DNA of 11,518 nucleotides from CAJBIL01 sp044359525 (lineage in GTDB: Bacteria; Pseudomonadota; Gammaproteobacteria; Burkholderiales; Rhodocyclaceae): the NCBI GenBank assembly GCA_044359525.1, contig JBIKLY010000098.1:1-11518 (forward strand). The letters are read 5' to 3'. A program made the translations under genes and the position numbers. Positions 1 to 5,751 of the stretch are shown here, one piece after another; the stretch's first letter is position 1; each line of letters begins with the position of its first letter. The notes below the pieces were generated by a model. The model searched no databases and had not been told where the DNA came from. It saw only the letters and a program-made list of their open reading frames with translations.

Positions 1-58
1 GCTCCTGCGCGGCGCGCTCGCCGGCGTGGAAGGGACTTGACTGCTGCATTTCAGCCAT
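1..58 (-). CDS. N-terminus of an SPFHAGE-motif protein (pyridoxamine 5'-phosphate oxidase-like family?), partial
   Basis: Reading leftward from an ATG at 58-56 gives 19 codons, MAEMQQSSPFHAGERAAQE, and the frame is still open at the window edge. The string SPFHAGE near the N-terminus is what I recall from proteins annotated as pyridoxamine 5'-phosphate oxidase-like flavoproteins, some fused to ferredoxin-reductase domains. That identification is from memory of the motif and only 19 residues are visible. No good Shine-Dalgarno sequence precedes the ATG; the nearest purine-rich stretch is GCGGCGG. The gene is divergent from the LtaS-like gene at 303. A response-regulator-type box and a -10-like hexamer lie upstream in the right orientation to serve it (130-162), which supports a real gene starting here. 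Confidence 0.5.
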   Translation of the reverse strand, partial: MAEMQQSSPFHAGERAAQE

Positions 59-129
59 GCGAACCGCCGCAGCGCTTAAACTTGTCCATGGTCGTTATCA
101 TCGCCAGCATCTTGTGGTCAGAAAGATGC

Positions 130-162
130 ACTATCGCCCCGCTGTCTTAAGCCATTCTTAAG
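130..162 (-). promoter_or_regulatory. Leftward promoter with CTTAAG-N5-CTTAAG box (PmrA/BqsR-type)
   Basis: Two CTTAAG half-sites lie at 157-162 and 146-151, separated by 5 bases. Reading leftward, exactly 10 bases follow and then GATAGT at 135-130, a 4 of 6 match to a -10 hexamer. The half-site pattern equals the PmrA box (YTTAAK-N5-YTTAAK) and the BqsR box (TTAAG-N6-TTAAG) known from gammaproteobacteria. CTTAAG is self-complementary, so direction comes only from the -10 element. The implied start of transcription is near 123, leaving a leader of about 65 bases before the ATG at 58. The spacing is identical to that of the rightward promoter at 237-269. The half-sites are observed; the regulator's identity is inferred. 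Confidence 0.5.
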
Positions 163-169
163 ACAGCGG
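139..169. repeat. Perfect 13-bp inverted repeat with 5-base loop
   Basis: The arms CCGCTGTCTTAAG (139-151) and CTTAAGACAGCGG (157-169) are exact reverse complements around the loop CCATT. The inner six bases of each arm are the CTTAAG half-sites of the leftward box, so the palindrome is centred on that box. No T-run follows on either strand, so it does not look like a complete intrinsic terminator. It could be a dyad operator for a second factor, or a structure separating the two divergent promoters. Confidence 0.85.
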
Positions 170-236
170 AGCGACGCGCCTTCATTTCGCGGGTCGGGTT
201 ACGCAACAAAGCCACTACCCCGACAAAATGCCGCGC

Positions 237-269
237 CTTAAGTCGAGCTTAAGCATCCGGTGTTAGACT
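237..269 (+). promoter_or_regulatory. Rightward promoter with CTTAAG-N5-CTTAAG box for the LtaS-like gene
   Basis: CTTAAG occurs at 237-242 and 248-253 with 5 bases between. Ten bases downstream is TAGACT (264-269), preceded by TGT to give an extended -10 (TG-N-TAGACT). Transcription would start near 276, and the box covers the place where a -35 element would sit, as expected for a promoter activated by an OmpR/PhoB-class response regulator. PmrA in enteric bacteria and BqsR in Pseudomonas bind boxes of this form and control envelope modification. That fits the downstream product, but no regulator gene is in the window. Confidence 0.6.
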
Positions 270-302
270 TCGCGCTTGTTTTTTCCTACTCAAGAGCACT
301 TC

Positions 303-2324
303 ATGTCCGCCCTATCTTTTTCACGTGCGCCCACCCCGGCTGAACGATTCTGGGGCTGGCTGGCCTGGTCGGGGCCTTATGCGCCCCTGGCCGCCTTGTT
401 TTTCATCGGCCTGCCGCTTCTTTCGCTATCGCGCGCCGGTCTGATGCTGTGGCAGATGGATCGTGTCGCTGCGACGGGCGTATGGAGCGAAATGCTGCTA
501 CAGGGGGCGCGCGTCGACCTCATCCAGCTCAGCCTGCTCGCCCTGCCGCTTCTCCTGCTCGCGCCGTTTCTGGCGACCGGCCTGACCTGGCGGCTGTGGC
601 GCCGTCTGAACTACTTCTGGGTGATCGCCATGATCACACTACTGGTCATTCTGGAAGTGGCGTCGCCGGCATTCATTACCGAATACGATACGCGTCCGAA
701 CCGGCTGTTTCTTGAATACCTGAAGTACCCGCACGAAGTCGCGTCGATGTTGTGGACAGCGTTTCGCATTCACCTTTTCGCCGGCCTGGCTATCCCCGGA
801 CTGATTGCCTGGGGCGTCGCCCGGCTGCTGCGTCCCGGACTGACGCAGGAGCGTTCCTGGTCGTACCTCCGTCTATGGCTGACCTGGCCGTTGATCGTTC
901 TGCTCTGCCTGTTTTCGATCCGTTCCAGCGTTGACCATCGTCCGGCCAACCCGGCGCTGTTCGCCATCACCAGCGATCCGATGGTCAATACGCTGATCCT
1001 CAATTCGACCTGGTCGGTGATCCATGCGATCTACGGCATGAAGCACGAAAACCGCTCCAGCGAGATTTACGGAAAGATGCCGGAGGAAGAAATCCTTGCG
1101 CAAGTGCGCGCCATGCGTGAGATTTTGCAGGACACCCGCCCGCTGCTCGGCGACAAGAACATACCGACGCTCACCGAACAGCGAGCAACCGTGCATCGTG
1201 AGCGCCCGCTGAACCTGGTGATCGTTCTCGAAGAAAGCCTGGGCGCAACCTTTGTTGAATCGCTTGGCGGCGTGCCGGTAACGCCGGAGCTGGAAAAGCT
1301 GAAGAAGGAAGGCTGGTGGTTCGAGCAGCTTTACGCCACCGGCACGCGTTCGGTACGCGGTATCGAAGCGGTGGTCACCGGTTTCCCGCCGACCCCGGCA
1401 CAGGCCGTGGTCAAGCTGGCGCTGGCCCAGCGAAATTTTTCGACACTCGCCGAAATCCTGTCGCAGCGCGGCTATCAGACCGAATTCATCTATGGCGGCG
1501 AGTCGCATTTCGACAACATGCGCGGCTTTTTCATGGGCAACGGCTTCGATACGGTGGTCGACCAGGGCGACTATGCTTCGCCGGTGTTCAAGGGCAGCTG
1601 GGGGGTTTCCGACGAAGATCTGTTCAACAAGGCACACGAGCAGATTTCCGCCAGGCACGCGAGCGGCAAACCGTCGTTCACCCTGGTGTTTACGTCATCG
1701 AACCACTCGCCGTTCGAATTCCCCGATGGGCGCATCAAGCTGCACGACAACGAAAAGGGAACCGATAATAACGCCGTCAAATACGCCGATTACGCGCTCG
1801 GGAAATTCTTCGAGAAGGCCCGCGCCAGTGCCTACTGGCGCGATACGGTGTTTCTGGTGGTGGCCGATCACGACATTCGCGTGCGCGGCGACAGCATGGT
1901 GCCAATCGAACGCTTCCACATCCCCGGACTGATCCTCGGCGCCGACATCAAACCGCGCCGCATCAAGAGCGTGGTCAGCCAGATCGACCTACCGACGACC
2001 ATGCTGTCGCTGATCGGCATCGACGCCACGCACCCGATGATCGGACGCGATCTGACGCGCGAAAACGATACGCTGCCGGGGCGTGCGATGATGCAGTACG
2101 AACAGAACTACGCGTGGATGGAGGGGCACCAGGTGGTTGTACTGCGCCCGGACAAGGCGCCGGCACACGGGAAGTACGATCCGCAGAAAAAGCGTCTGGA
2201 AGAGGCGCCGCCACCCACCGACGCCGCACCGATGGAACAGCGCGCATTGGCTCACTCGCTGCTTCCCGCATGGCTTTACCGCGAGCAGCGCTATGGTCTG
2301 CCAGCGCGTACGGGAGATCGCTAG
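303..2324 (+). CDS. LtaS/OpgB-like sulfatase-family membrane phosphotransferase
   Basis: The 673-residue protein has five hydrophobic segments near residues 24-43, 72-94, 104-124, 154-176 and 188-207, then a large extracytoplasmic domain from about 300 to 600. This is the architecture of lipoteichoic acid synthase (LtaS) and phosphoglycerol transferase OpgB/MdoB. Catalytic signatures of the superfamily are visible: LEES at 309-312 (metal-binding Glu), GTRSVRGIEA at 347-356 (nucleophile region, Thr348 or Ser350), SSNHSPFEFP at 465-474, and ADHD at 521-524 (metal-binding Asp and His). It probably moves a phosphoglycerol or phosphoethanolamine-like headgroup onto a periplasmic glycan or envelope lipid; the acceptor cannot be read from sequence. 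The ATG at 303 was chosen over an upstream TTG at 276 because AAGAG lies 6 bases before it (292-296) and the TTG sits at the predicted transcription start. Two TAG stops are in tandem. PmrA/BqsR-type boxes upstream suggest envelope-stress or metal control. Confidence 0.85.
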   Translation: MSALSFSRAPTPAERFWGWLAWSGPYAPLAALFFIGLPLLSLSRAGLMLWQMDRVAATGVWSEMLLQGARVDLIQLSLLALPLLLLAPFLATGLTWRLWRRLNYFWVIAMITLLVILEVASPAFITEYDTRPNRLFLEYLKYPHEVASMLWTAFRIHLFAGLAIPGLIAWGVARLLRPGLTQERSWSYLRLWLTWPLIVLLCLFSIRSSVDHRPANPALFAITSDPMVNTLILNSTWSVIHAIYGMKHENRSSEIYGKMPEEEILAQVRAMREILQDTRPLLGDKNIPTLTEQRATVHRERPLNLVIVLEESLGATFVESLGGVPVTPELEKLKKEGWWFEQLYATGTRSVRGIEAVVTGFPPTPAQAVVKLALAQRNFSTLAEILSQRGYQTEFIYGGESHFDNMRGFFMGNGFDTVVDQGDYASPVFKGSWGVSDEDLFNKAHEQISARHASGKPSFTLVFTSSNHSPFEFPDGRIKLHDNEKGTDNNAVKYADYALGKFFEKARASAYWRDTVFLVVADHDIRVRGDSMVPIERFHIPGLILGADIKPRRIKSVVSQIDLPTTMLSLIGIDATHPMIGRDLTRENDTLPGRAMMQYEQNYAWMEGHQVVVLRPDKAPAHGKYDPQKKRLEEAPPPTDAAPMEQRALAHSLLPAWLYREQRYGLPARTGDR

Positions 2325-2359
2325 TAGTCAGTCACGTTAAAAAGAAACGAAAAAACATC

Positions 2360-2454
2360 ACCACCAAGACACCAAGAGCACAAAGTTTCACCAAGAAAAC
2401 AATGTATTAACTTGGTGTTCCTTGGTGAACTTGGTGTCTTGGTGTCTTGGTGGT
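2360..2454. repeat. CACCAAG/CTTGGTG palindromic repeat
   Basis: The left arm carries CACCAAG at 2362-2368, 2370-2376 and 2389-2395, plus a degenerate CACAAAG at 2379-2385. The right arm carries the complement CTTGGTG five times, starting at 2411, 2421, 2430, 2438 and 2446. The outer 18 bases (2360-2377 against 2437-2454) pair perfectly, so the whole element can fold into a long imperfect hairpin. It lies just downstream of the LtaS-like gene in a convergent intergenic gap. Elements of this CACCAAGACACCAAG type recur between genes in many environmental bacterial genomes, as far as I recall; mobility or a transcript-end role is inference. Confidence 0.85.
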
Positions 2455-2490
2455 TCGCATTTTGTTGTTGACTACCTACCAGGGGCGCGC

Positions 2491-2516
2491 TGTCAGGCGG
2501 GGAAACCCGCCTGACA
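2491..2516. terminator. GAAA-loop hairpin between convergent genes
   Basis: TGTCAGGCGGG (2491-2501) and CCCGCCTGACA (2506-2516) form a perfect 11-bp GC-rich stem closed by the loop GAAA, a stable GNRA tetraloop on the plus-strand transcript. The hairpin begins 10 bases past the stop codon of the leftward YVTN gene and about 166 bases past the stop of the rightward gene. Neither side has a clean U-tract (the plus side has only GCTTTCTT), so it may act as a weak bidirectional terminator or protect mRNA 3' ends. Confidence 0.55.
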
Positions 2517-2526
2517 ATCGGCTTTC

Positions 2527-3588
2527 TTAAGGCTGATCAAGACTGCCAAAGGCTTTCGGGTAAGTAACAATTCCCCAAGGCAGACCTTTGCTGGCAATGC
2601 GCTTGCTTACTTCCAGTTTCGCCACATCGATCACCACGATTTCATCGGACCTGCCACAAGCAACCAGAATTTGCTGCTTTTCTGGCGTAAAGGTGAAGTG
2701 CCAGCAGCGTTCGCCAGTCGGGATATCCTTGATCTTTTCAAACGATGCGGCATCGAAGACCTGCAGCGTATTCTCCCGCGAGGCCGCGACAAAAAGGTGC
2801 TTGCCGGTGCTGTCAAACGCCACGCCGTAGGGCGTCTTGCCGGTATCGACCGTTCTCAACGGATCAAGCTTGTCGTTCAGAATCAGCAATTTGTTACCGA
2901 ATTCAAGGCTCGCTACATAGGTTTTTCCATCAGGAGAAACCTTGATGCCGCGCGGACGCTCGCCGAATTTTGCCGTCGGAACCGTTTTCAGGAGCTTGCC
3001 ACTTTTGATGTCATGCACCGTAATCGTATGGTCAGCTTCATTGGTGACGATCATTTTTTTGCCGTCAGGGGAAAACTCAATCCCTTCCGTCTCGGGGCCG
3101 CTTGTAATTTCCTTGAGAACTTTTCCTTTTTTGATGTCGACAATCGCGATACGCGCCGGGGTATTGTCATCATCATCGTCCTTGGTAACGACCTGCCCCG
3201 GCTTCGGTGGCGGTCCGCCCTTGGAGCTCGGCTCATAGGTGACAAAGGCTTTGTTACCAAGGACACGAACGAACTCCGGGTTCTTGCCGACTTTTACCTG
3301 CCTGACCACCTGACGGGTAGCAAGGTCGATGATGGAAACATTGGCATCATCCTTGTTGGCCGTAACCAGGTACTTGCCATCGGCCGTGACGCCGATGCCA
3401 CGCGGCCCCCTGGCGCCGACATCGATGGTTCCGGTGGGTTCCATGGTGGCCAAATCGATCACGACGACACCGCCGTTCTGGCTCGTCACATAGGCAACGC
3501 CCGCGGTCTGCGCCTCGGCAGTTATCGACATCCCGAGAGCAAGCAGCGCGGCGCAAATGAGATTTGCAGGTTTTTTGGTGAAATTCAT
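2527..3588 (-). CDS. Secreted YVTN-family beta-propeller protein
   Basis: The 353-residue product starts with a classic signal peptide (MNFTKK, hydrophobic core, AEA-QT cleavage near residue 26), so it should act in the periplasm. The rest is a run of beta-propeller blades with the signature pattern of YVTN/cytochrome d1-like proteins: VAYVTSQNGGVVVIDL (31-46), KYLVTANKDDANVSIIDL (72-89), KKMIVTNEADHTITVHDI (177-194), HLFVAASRENTLQVFDA (264-280) and QILVACGRSDEIVVIDV (306-322). Between blades at about 121-145 is an inserted loop, rich in Pro and Gly and then five consecutive Asp (137-141), possibly binding a divalent cation. Two cysteines (295, 311) could form a disulfide. No catalytic or haem-binding CxxCH motif is present. 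Such propellers usually act as scaffolds or accompany periplasmic redox enzymes; the role here is unknown. GAGGA lies about 10 bases before the ATG. The gene is codirectional with the Crp-type regulator upstream, 92 bases apart, so it could be its target. Confidence 0.85.
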   Translation of the reverse strand: MNFTKKPANLICAALLALGMSITAEAQTAGVAYVTSQNGGVVVIDLATMEPTGTIDVGARGPRGIGVTADGKYLVTANKDDANVSIIDLATRQVVRQVKVGKNPEFVRVLGNKAFVTYEPSSKGGPPPKPGQVVTKDDDDDNTPARIAIVDIKKGKVLKEITSGPETEGIEFSPDGKKMIVTNEADHTITVHDIKSGKLLKTVPTAKFGERPRGIKVSPDGKTYVASLEFGNKLLILNDKLDPLRTVDTGKTPYGVAFDSTGKHLFVAASRENTLQVFDAASFEKIKDIPTGERCWHFTFTPEKQQILVACGRSDEIVVIDVAKLEVSKRIASKGLPWGIVTYPKAFGSLDQP

Positions 3589-3624
3589 TTAGAAACAGTC
3601 CTCAGGGTAACAATGCTGAAACGC

Positions 3625-3633
3625 AGGATAGCA
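3625..3633 (-). promoter_or_regulatory. Possible extended -10 element for the YVTN gene
   Basis: In the 92-base gap before the YVTN gene, the leftward strand reads TGCTATCCT, a TGn-extended -10 (TATCCT, 4 of 6). No convincing -35 hexamer sits at normal spacing, which extended -10 promoters tolerate. Transcription would start near 3618, giving a leader of about 30 bases. The match is short and could be chance. Confidence 0.3.
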
Positions 3634-3680
3634 AGCTTTTACCCGCGGCCATGCCACAACACGCGTCGCAAAAAAAGTAT

Positions 3681-4397
3681 TCAAAAATCGCAACCGCCCG
3701 GGCAAACATAGCATGACAGGGCCGGCACGTCGGGGATGAAATAGCCACGTCCTTGCGGCACGATCAGGCCCTTGTCCTGCAGTTCGCGAAACGAACGTGA
3801 GAGATGTGAATCGCTGATGCCGAGCCGCGACGCCAGTTTGTTGCGCGGAATCGCGAGATGCAGACTGTAAGAGCCATCGGGGGTTTTTGGCGCTTCGTTG
3901 AACTGACAGACGATGTAGCAGATCAGGCGCGACGAGGCCTTCTTGGTACAGAAGGTCAGCATGTCCTTGTAAAGGAAGTTGATCCGCTCGGCAACCAGCG
4001 ACATCAGGCGCCGGGCAAAGGCCGGATAGAGAACAATCCATTCAGAGACCACCCGGTTCGGCAAATGCAGTACAGCGGCCTGCGTCAGGCTGCGCGCCGA
4101 ATACTGCAGGGGGCGATCGCTGAACAAGGTTTCTTCGGCCAGCGTGCCGCCGGTCTTGGCAAAATCAAGCACCTTTTCGTTGTCGTCGGTATCCAGCATG
4201 AACAGCTCGATGGTGCCGTGTGCAATGATGTAAAGCCCCGGCTCCACCTGGCCCGCATTGAGAAACAGTTCGTCCGGCTGCAGATTGAACTGGTATTCCA
4301 GATGCTCATCGATCGCCTCCAGCACCACGTCCGGCGGGATATCCTGCAGGATGCTGGAGGTTTTCAGAAGGGCTATTTCGGTATCACTGAAGGACAT
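3681..4397 (-). CDS. Crp/Fnr-family transcriptional regulator with Cys-rich C-terminus
   Basis: The 238-residue protein has an N-terminal cyclic-nucleotide-binding-like beta-roll (about 15-135, including LFLNAGQVEPGLYIIAHG and LAEETLFSDRPLQYSARS), a dimerisation helix (about 125-150) and a C-terminal winged helix-turn-helix (IPRNKLASRLGISDSHLSRS, 183-202) typical of Crp/Fnr regulators. The beta-roll lacks the canonical cAMP-binding GE-x-RS arrangement, so the effector is probably not cAMP. FNR's N-terminal cysteines are absent. Instead the last ten residues carry Cys229, Cys232 and Cys236 (C-x2-C-x3-C), and Cys150, Cys160 and Cys164 lie around the dimer helix, which suggests redox, metal or Fe-S sensing (inference). 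The ATG at 4397 is preferred over one at 4496 because GGGAAG lies 6 bases upstream (4404-4409), the family's usual length fits, and the longer form would begin within the terminator's A-run. The likely target is itself or the adjacent YVTN gene. Confidence 0.85.
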   Translation of the reverse strand: MSFSDTEIALLKTSSILQDIPPDVVLEAIDEHLEYQFNLQPDELFLNAGQVEPGLYIIAHGTIELFMLDTDDNEKVLDFAKTGGTLAEETLFSDRPLQYSARSLTQAAVLHLPNRVVSEWIVLYPAFARRLMSLVAERINFLYKDMLTFCTKKASSRLICYIVCQFNEAPKTPDGSYSLHLAIPRNKLASRLGISDSHLSRSFRELQDKGLIVPQGRGYFIPDVPALSCYVCPGGCDF

Positions 4398-4403
4398 TTT
4401 TTG

Positions 4404-4409
4404 CTTCCC
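4404..4409 (-). promoter_or_regulatory. Ribosome binding site fixing the Crp-type regulator start
   Basis: The leftward strand reads GGGAAG, 6 bases before the ATG at 4397. It supports this start rather than the in-frame ATG 33 codons upstream. Confidence 0.6.
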
Positions 4410-4431
4410 GTTGCACTGCAATCGGTTTATT

Positions 4432-4457
4432 TTCCCACGAAACCACACTTCCCACGA
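4432..4457. repeat. 9-base direct repeat upstream of the Crp-type gene (possible operator)
   Basis: TTCCCACGA occurs at 4432-4440 and again at 4449-4457, a 17-base period, 35-60 bases before the regulator's start codon. The repeat lies where promoter elements for that gene should be. Tandem half-sites of this kind can be operators; which protein binds them is unknown. It is not the TTGAT-N4-ATCAA dyad expected for FNR. Confidence 0.4.
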
Positions 4458-4494
4458 CGGCACAAACGTGAATAGGGCGAAATCAGGCGGGCGC

Positions 4495-4526
4495 AAAAAA
4501 ACCGACAGCGAACCGTCGGTTTTTTT
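4495..4526 (-). terminator. Intrinsic terminator after the thiolase gene
   Basis: ACCGAC (4501-4506) and GTCGGT (4515-4520) pair around an 8-base loop. Seven A and seven T flank the stem (4495-4501, 4520-4526), so it works as stem plus U-tract on both strands. It lies 18 bases past the thiolase stop codon and upstream of the Crp-type gene, closing the leftward cluster. On the plus strand no rightward gene ends nearby. Confidence 0.92.
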
Positions 4527-4544
4527 GTACTGCGGAACGCCGGA

Positions 4545-5726
4545 TCAGAGGCGTTCGAAAACCACCGCGATACCCTGCCCGCCACCGATACACATGGTCA
4601 CCAGCGCATACTTGCCACCGGTGCGCTGCAGCTCATAAACCGCCTTGGTGGCGATGAATGCGCCGGAACAGCCGACCGGGTGACCGAGGGCAATGGCGCC
4701 GCCGTTCGGGTTGGTCTTGGCCATGTCCAGCTCCAGCACCTTGGCGACCGACAGCGCCTGGGCAGCAAAGGCCTCGTTCGACTCGACGACGTCCATCTGG
4801 TCAAGTCGCAGACCGGCCTTCTTGAGTGCCAGCTTGGACGCCGGAATCGGACCTTCGCCCATGACATCGTTCGGCACACCGGCCACGGCGTACGACACGA
4901 TACGGGCAATCGGCTTCTGACCTGCCTGGGCAGCCACATCGGCCGCAGCCAGCACGAAGAAGGCCGCACCGTCGTTGATGCCCGAAGCGTTGCCGGCGGT
5001 AACGGTACCATCCTTCTTGAAAGCCGGCTTCATCTTGGCCAGCGATTCCATCGTGGTGTTGGCCTTGCCGTGCTCGTCGGTATCGAACACCACTTCGCCC
5101 TTGCGCGTTTGCTGGACGATCGGCACGATCTGCGACTTGAAACGGCCTTCAGCGATGGCGACGGCAGCACGGCGCTGCGACTCAACCGCGAAAGCATCCT
5201 GCGCTTCGCGCGTGATGCCATGTTTGGCCGCCAGGTTCTCGGCGGTGATACCCATGTGGCCAACCCCGAACGGGTCGGTCAGCACGGCAACCATCATGTC
5301 GATCGCCTTGGTATCGCCCATGCGTGCGCCGGAACGCAGCGCCGGCATCATATAGGAGCCACGCGACATCACCTCAACGCCACCGCCGATACCGTAATCA
5401 AAATCACCGAGCATGATGTTCTGTGCGGCGGTCACAATGCCTTGCAGACCCGAGGAGCACAGACGGCTGACCTGCATGGCGACGGAATCCATCGGCAAAC
5501 CGGCCTGGATGGACGCGACGCGGGAAACGTAGGCGTAACGTGAGTCGGTCGGAATACAGTTACCAACCACCGCGTTGCCGATCAGTTGCGGATCAACGCC
5601 GGAACGGGCAATCGATTCCTTCATTACGATACCGGCGAGTTCTGCCGGCTCCATACTGGCCAGGGAACCACCGAATGCACCGATGGCGGAACGAACTGCG
5701 CTTAGAACTACGACATCTCTGCTCAT
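4545..5726 (-). CDS. Acetyl-CoA acetyltransferase / beta-ketothiolase (BktB/PhaA-like)
   Basis: The 393-residue protein has full thiolase length and all catalytic motifs: the acyl-accepting Cys90 in SRLCSSGLQG, the NEAF motif at 317-320, His349 in GHPVGCSGA and the second catalytic Cys379 in MCIGGGQG. It condenses two acyl-CoA molecules or cleaves 3-ketoacyl-CoA. In betaproteobacteria this subfamily often supplies acetoacetyl-CoA for polyhydroxyalkanoate synthesis or works in beta-oxidation; chain-length preference cannot be read here. Its overall wording resembles Cupriavidus BktB (TAENLA, FDTDEH, TVTAGNASGINDGAA). No phaB or phaC lies beside it. The ATG at 5726 follows a strong AAGGAG, and the longer frame to 5774 would add an unrelated 16-residue extension. 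It follows the CobD/CbiB-like gene by 25 bases and is the last gene before the terminator. Confidence 0.95.
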   Translation of the reverse strand: MSRDVVVLSAVRSAIGAFGGSLASMEPAELAGIVMKESIARSGVDPQLIGNAVVGNCIPTDSRYAYVSRVASIQAGLPMDSVAMQVSRLCSSGLQGIVTAAQNIMLGDFDYGIGGGVEVMSRGSYMMPALRSGARMGDTKAIDMMVAVLTDPFGVGHMGITAENLAAKHGITREAQDAFAVESQRRAAVAIAEGRFKSQIVPIVQQTRKGEVVFDTDEHGKANTTMESLAKMKPAFKKDGTVTAGNASGINDGAAFFVLAAADVAAQAGQKPIARIVSYAVAGVPNDVMGEGPIPASKLALKKAGLRLDQMDVVESNEAFAAQALSVAKVLELDMAKTNPNGGAIALGHPVGCSGAFIATKAVYELQRTGGKYALVTMCIGGGQGIAVVFERL

Positions 5727-5733
5727 GGGGAAA

Positions 5734-5739
5734 CTCCTT
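5734..5739 (-). promoter_or_regulatory. Strong ribosome binding site of the thiolase gene
   Basis: AAGGAG stands 7 bases before the ATG at 5726. It is one of the best ribosome binding sites in the window and decides the start against the upstream in-frame ATG at 5774. Confidence 0.85.
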
Positions 5740-5751
5740 CTATTTAATCGA

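Noticed and set aside
139..169. Intrinsic terminator
   Set aside because: The stem is strong but no T-run follows on either strand, and it lies between divergent promoters where no transcript is expected to end.
276..302. TTG start adding nine residues to the LtaS-like protein
   Set aside because: It coincides with the predicted transcription start and lacks a ribosome binding site; the ATG at 303 has AAGAG 6 bases upstream.
873..1658. 261-codon leftward open frame inside the LtaS-like gene
   Set aside because: The rightward frame has membrane segments and catalytic motifs; the antisense frame has none and no ribosome binding site.
2360..2454. CRISPR array
   Set aside because: The repeated unit is only 7 bases, occurs in inverted arms and has no unique spacers; no cas gene is present.
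2671..3711. 346-codon open frame on the plus strand opposite the YVTN propeller gene
   Set aside because: The leftward frame has a signal peptide, clear propeller repeats and a ribosome binding site. The plus-strand translation has no recognisable motif and is a GC-driven shadow.
3858..4475. 205-codon plus-strand open frame opposite the Crp-type regulator
   Set aside because: The leftward frame has a clear winged helix-turn-helix and beta-roll; the opposite frame is a shadow.
4680..5543. 287-codon open frame on the plus strand opposite the thiolase gene
   Set aside because: It is fully inside a thiolase with all catalytic motifs. The translation is His/Arg/Gly-rich shadow sequence without family features.
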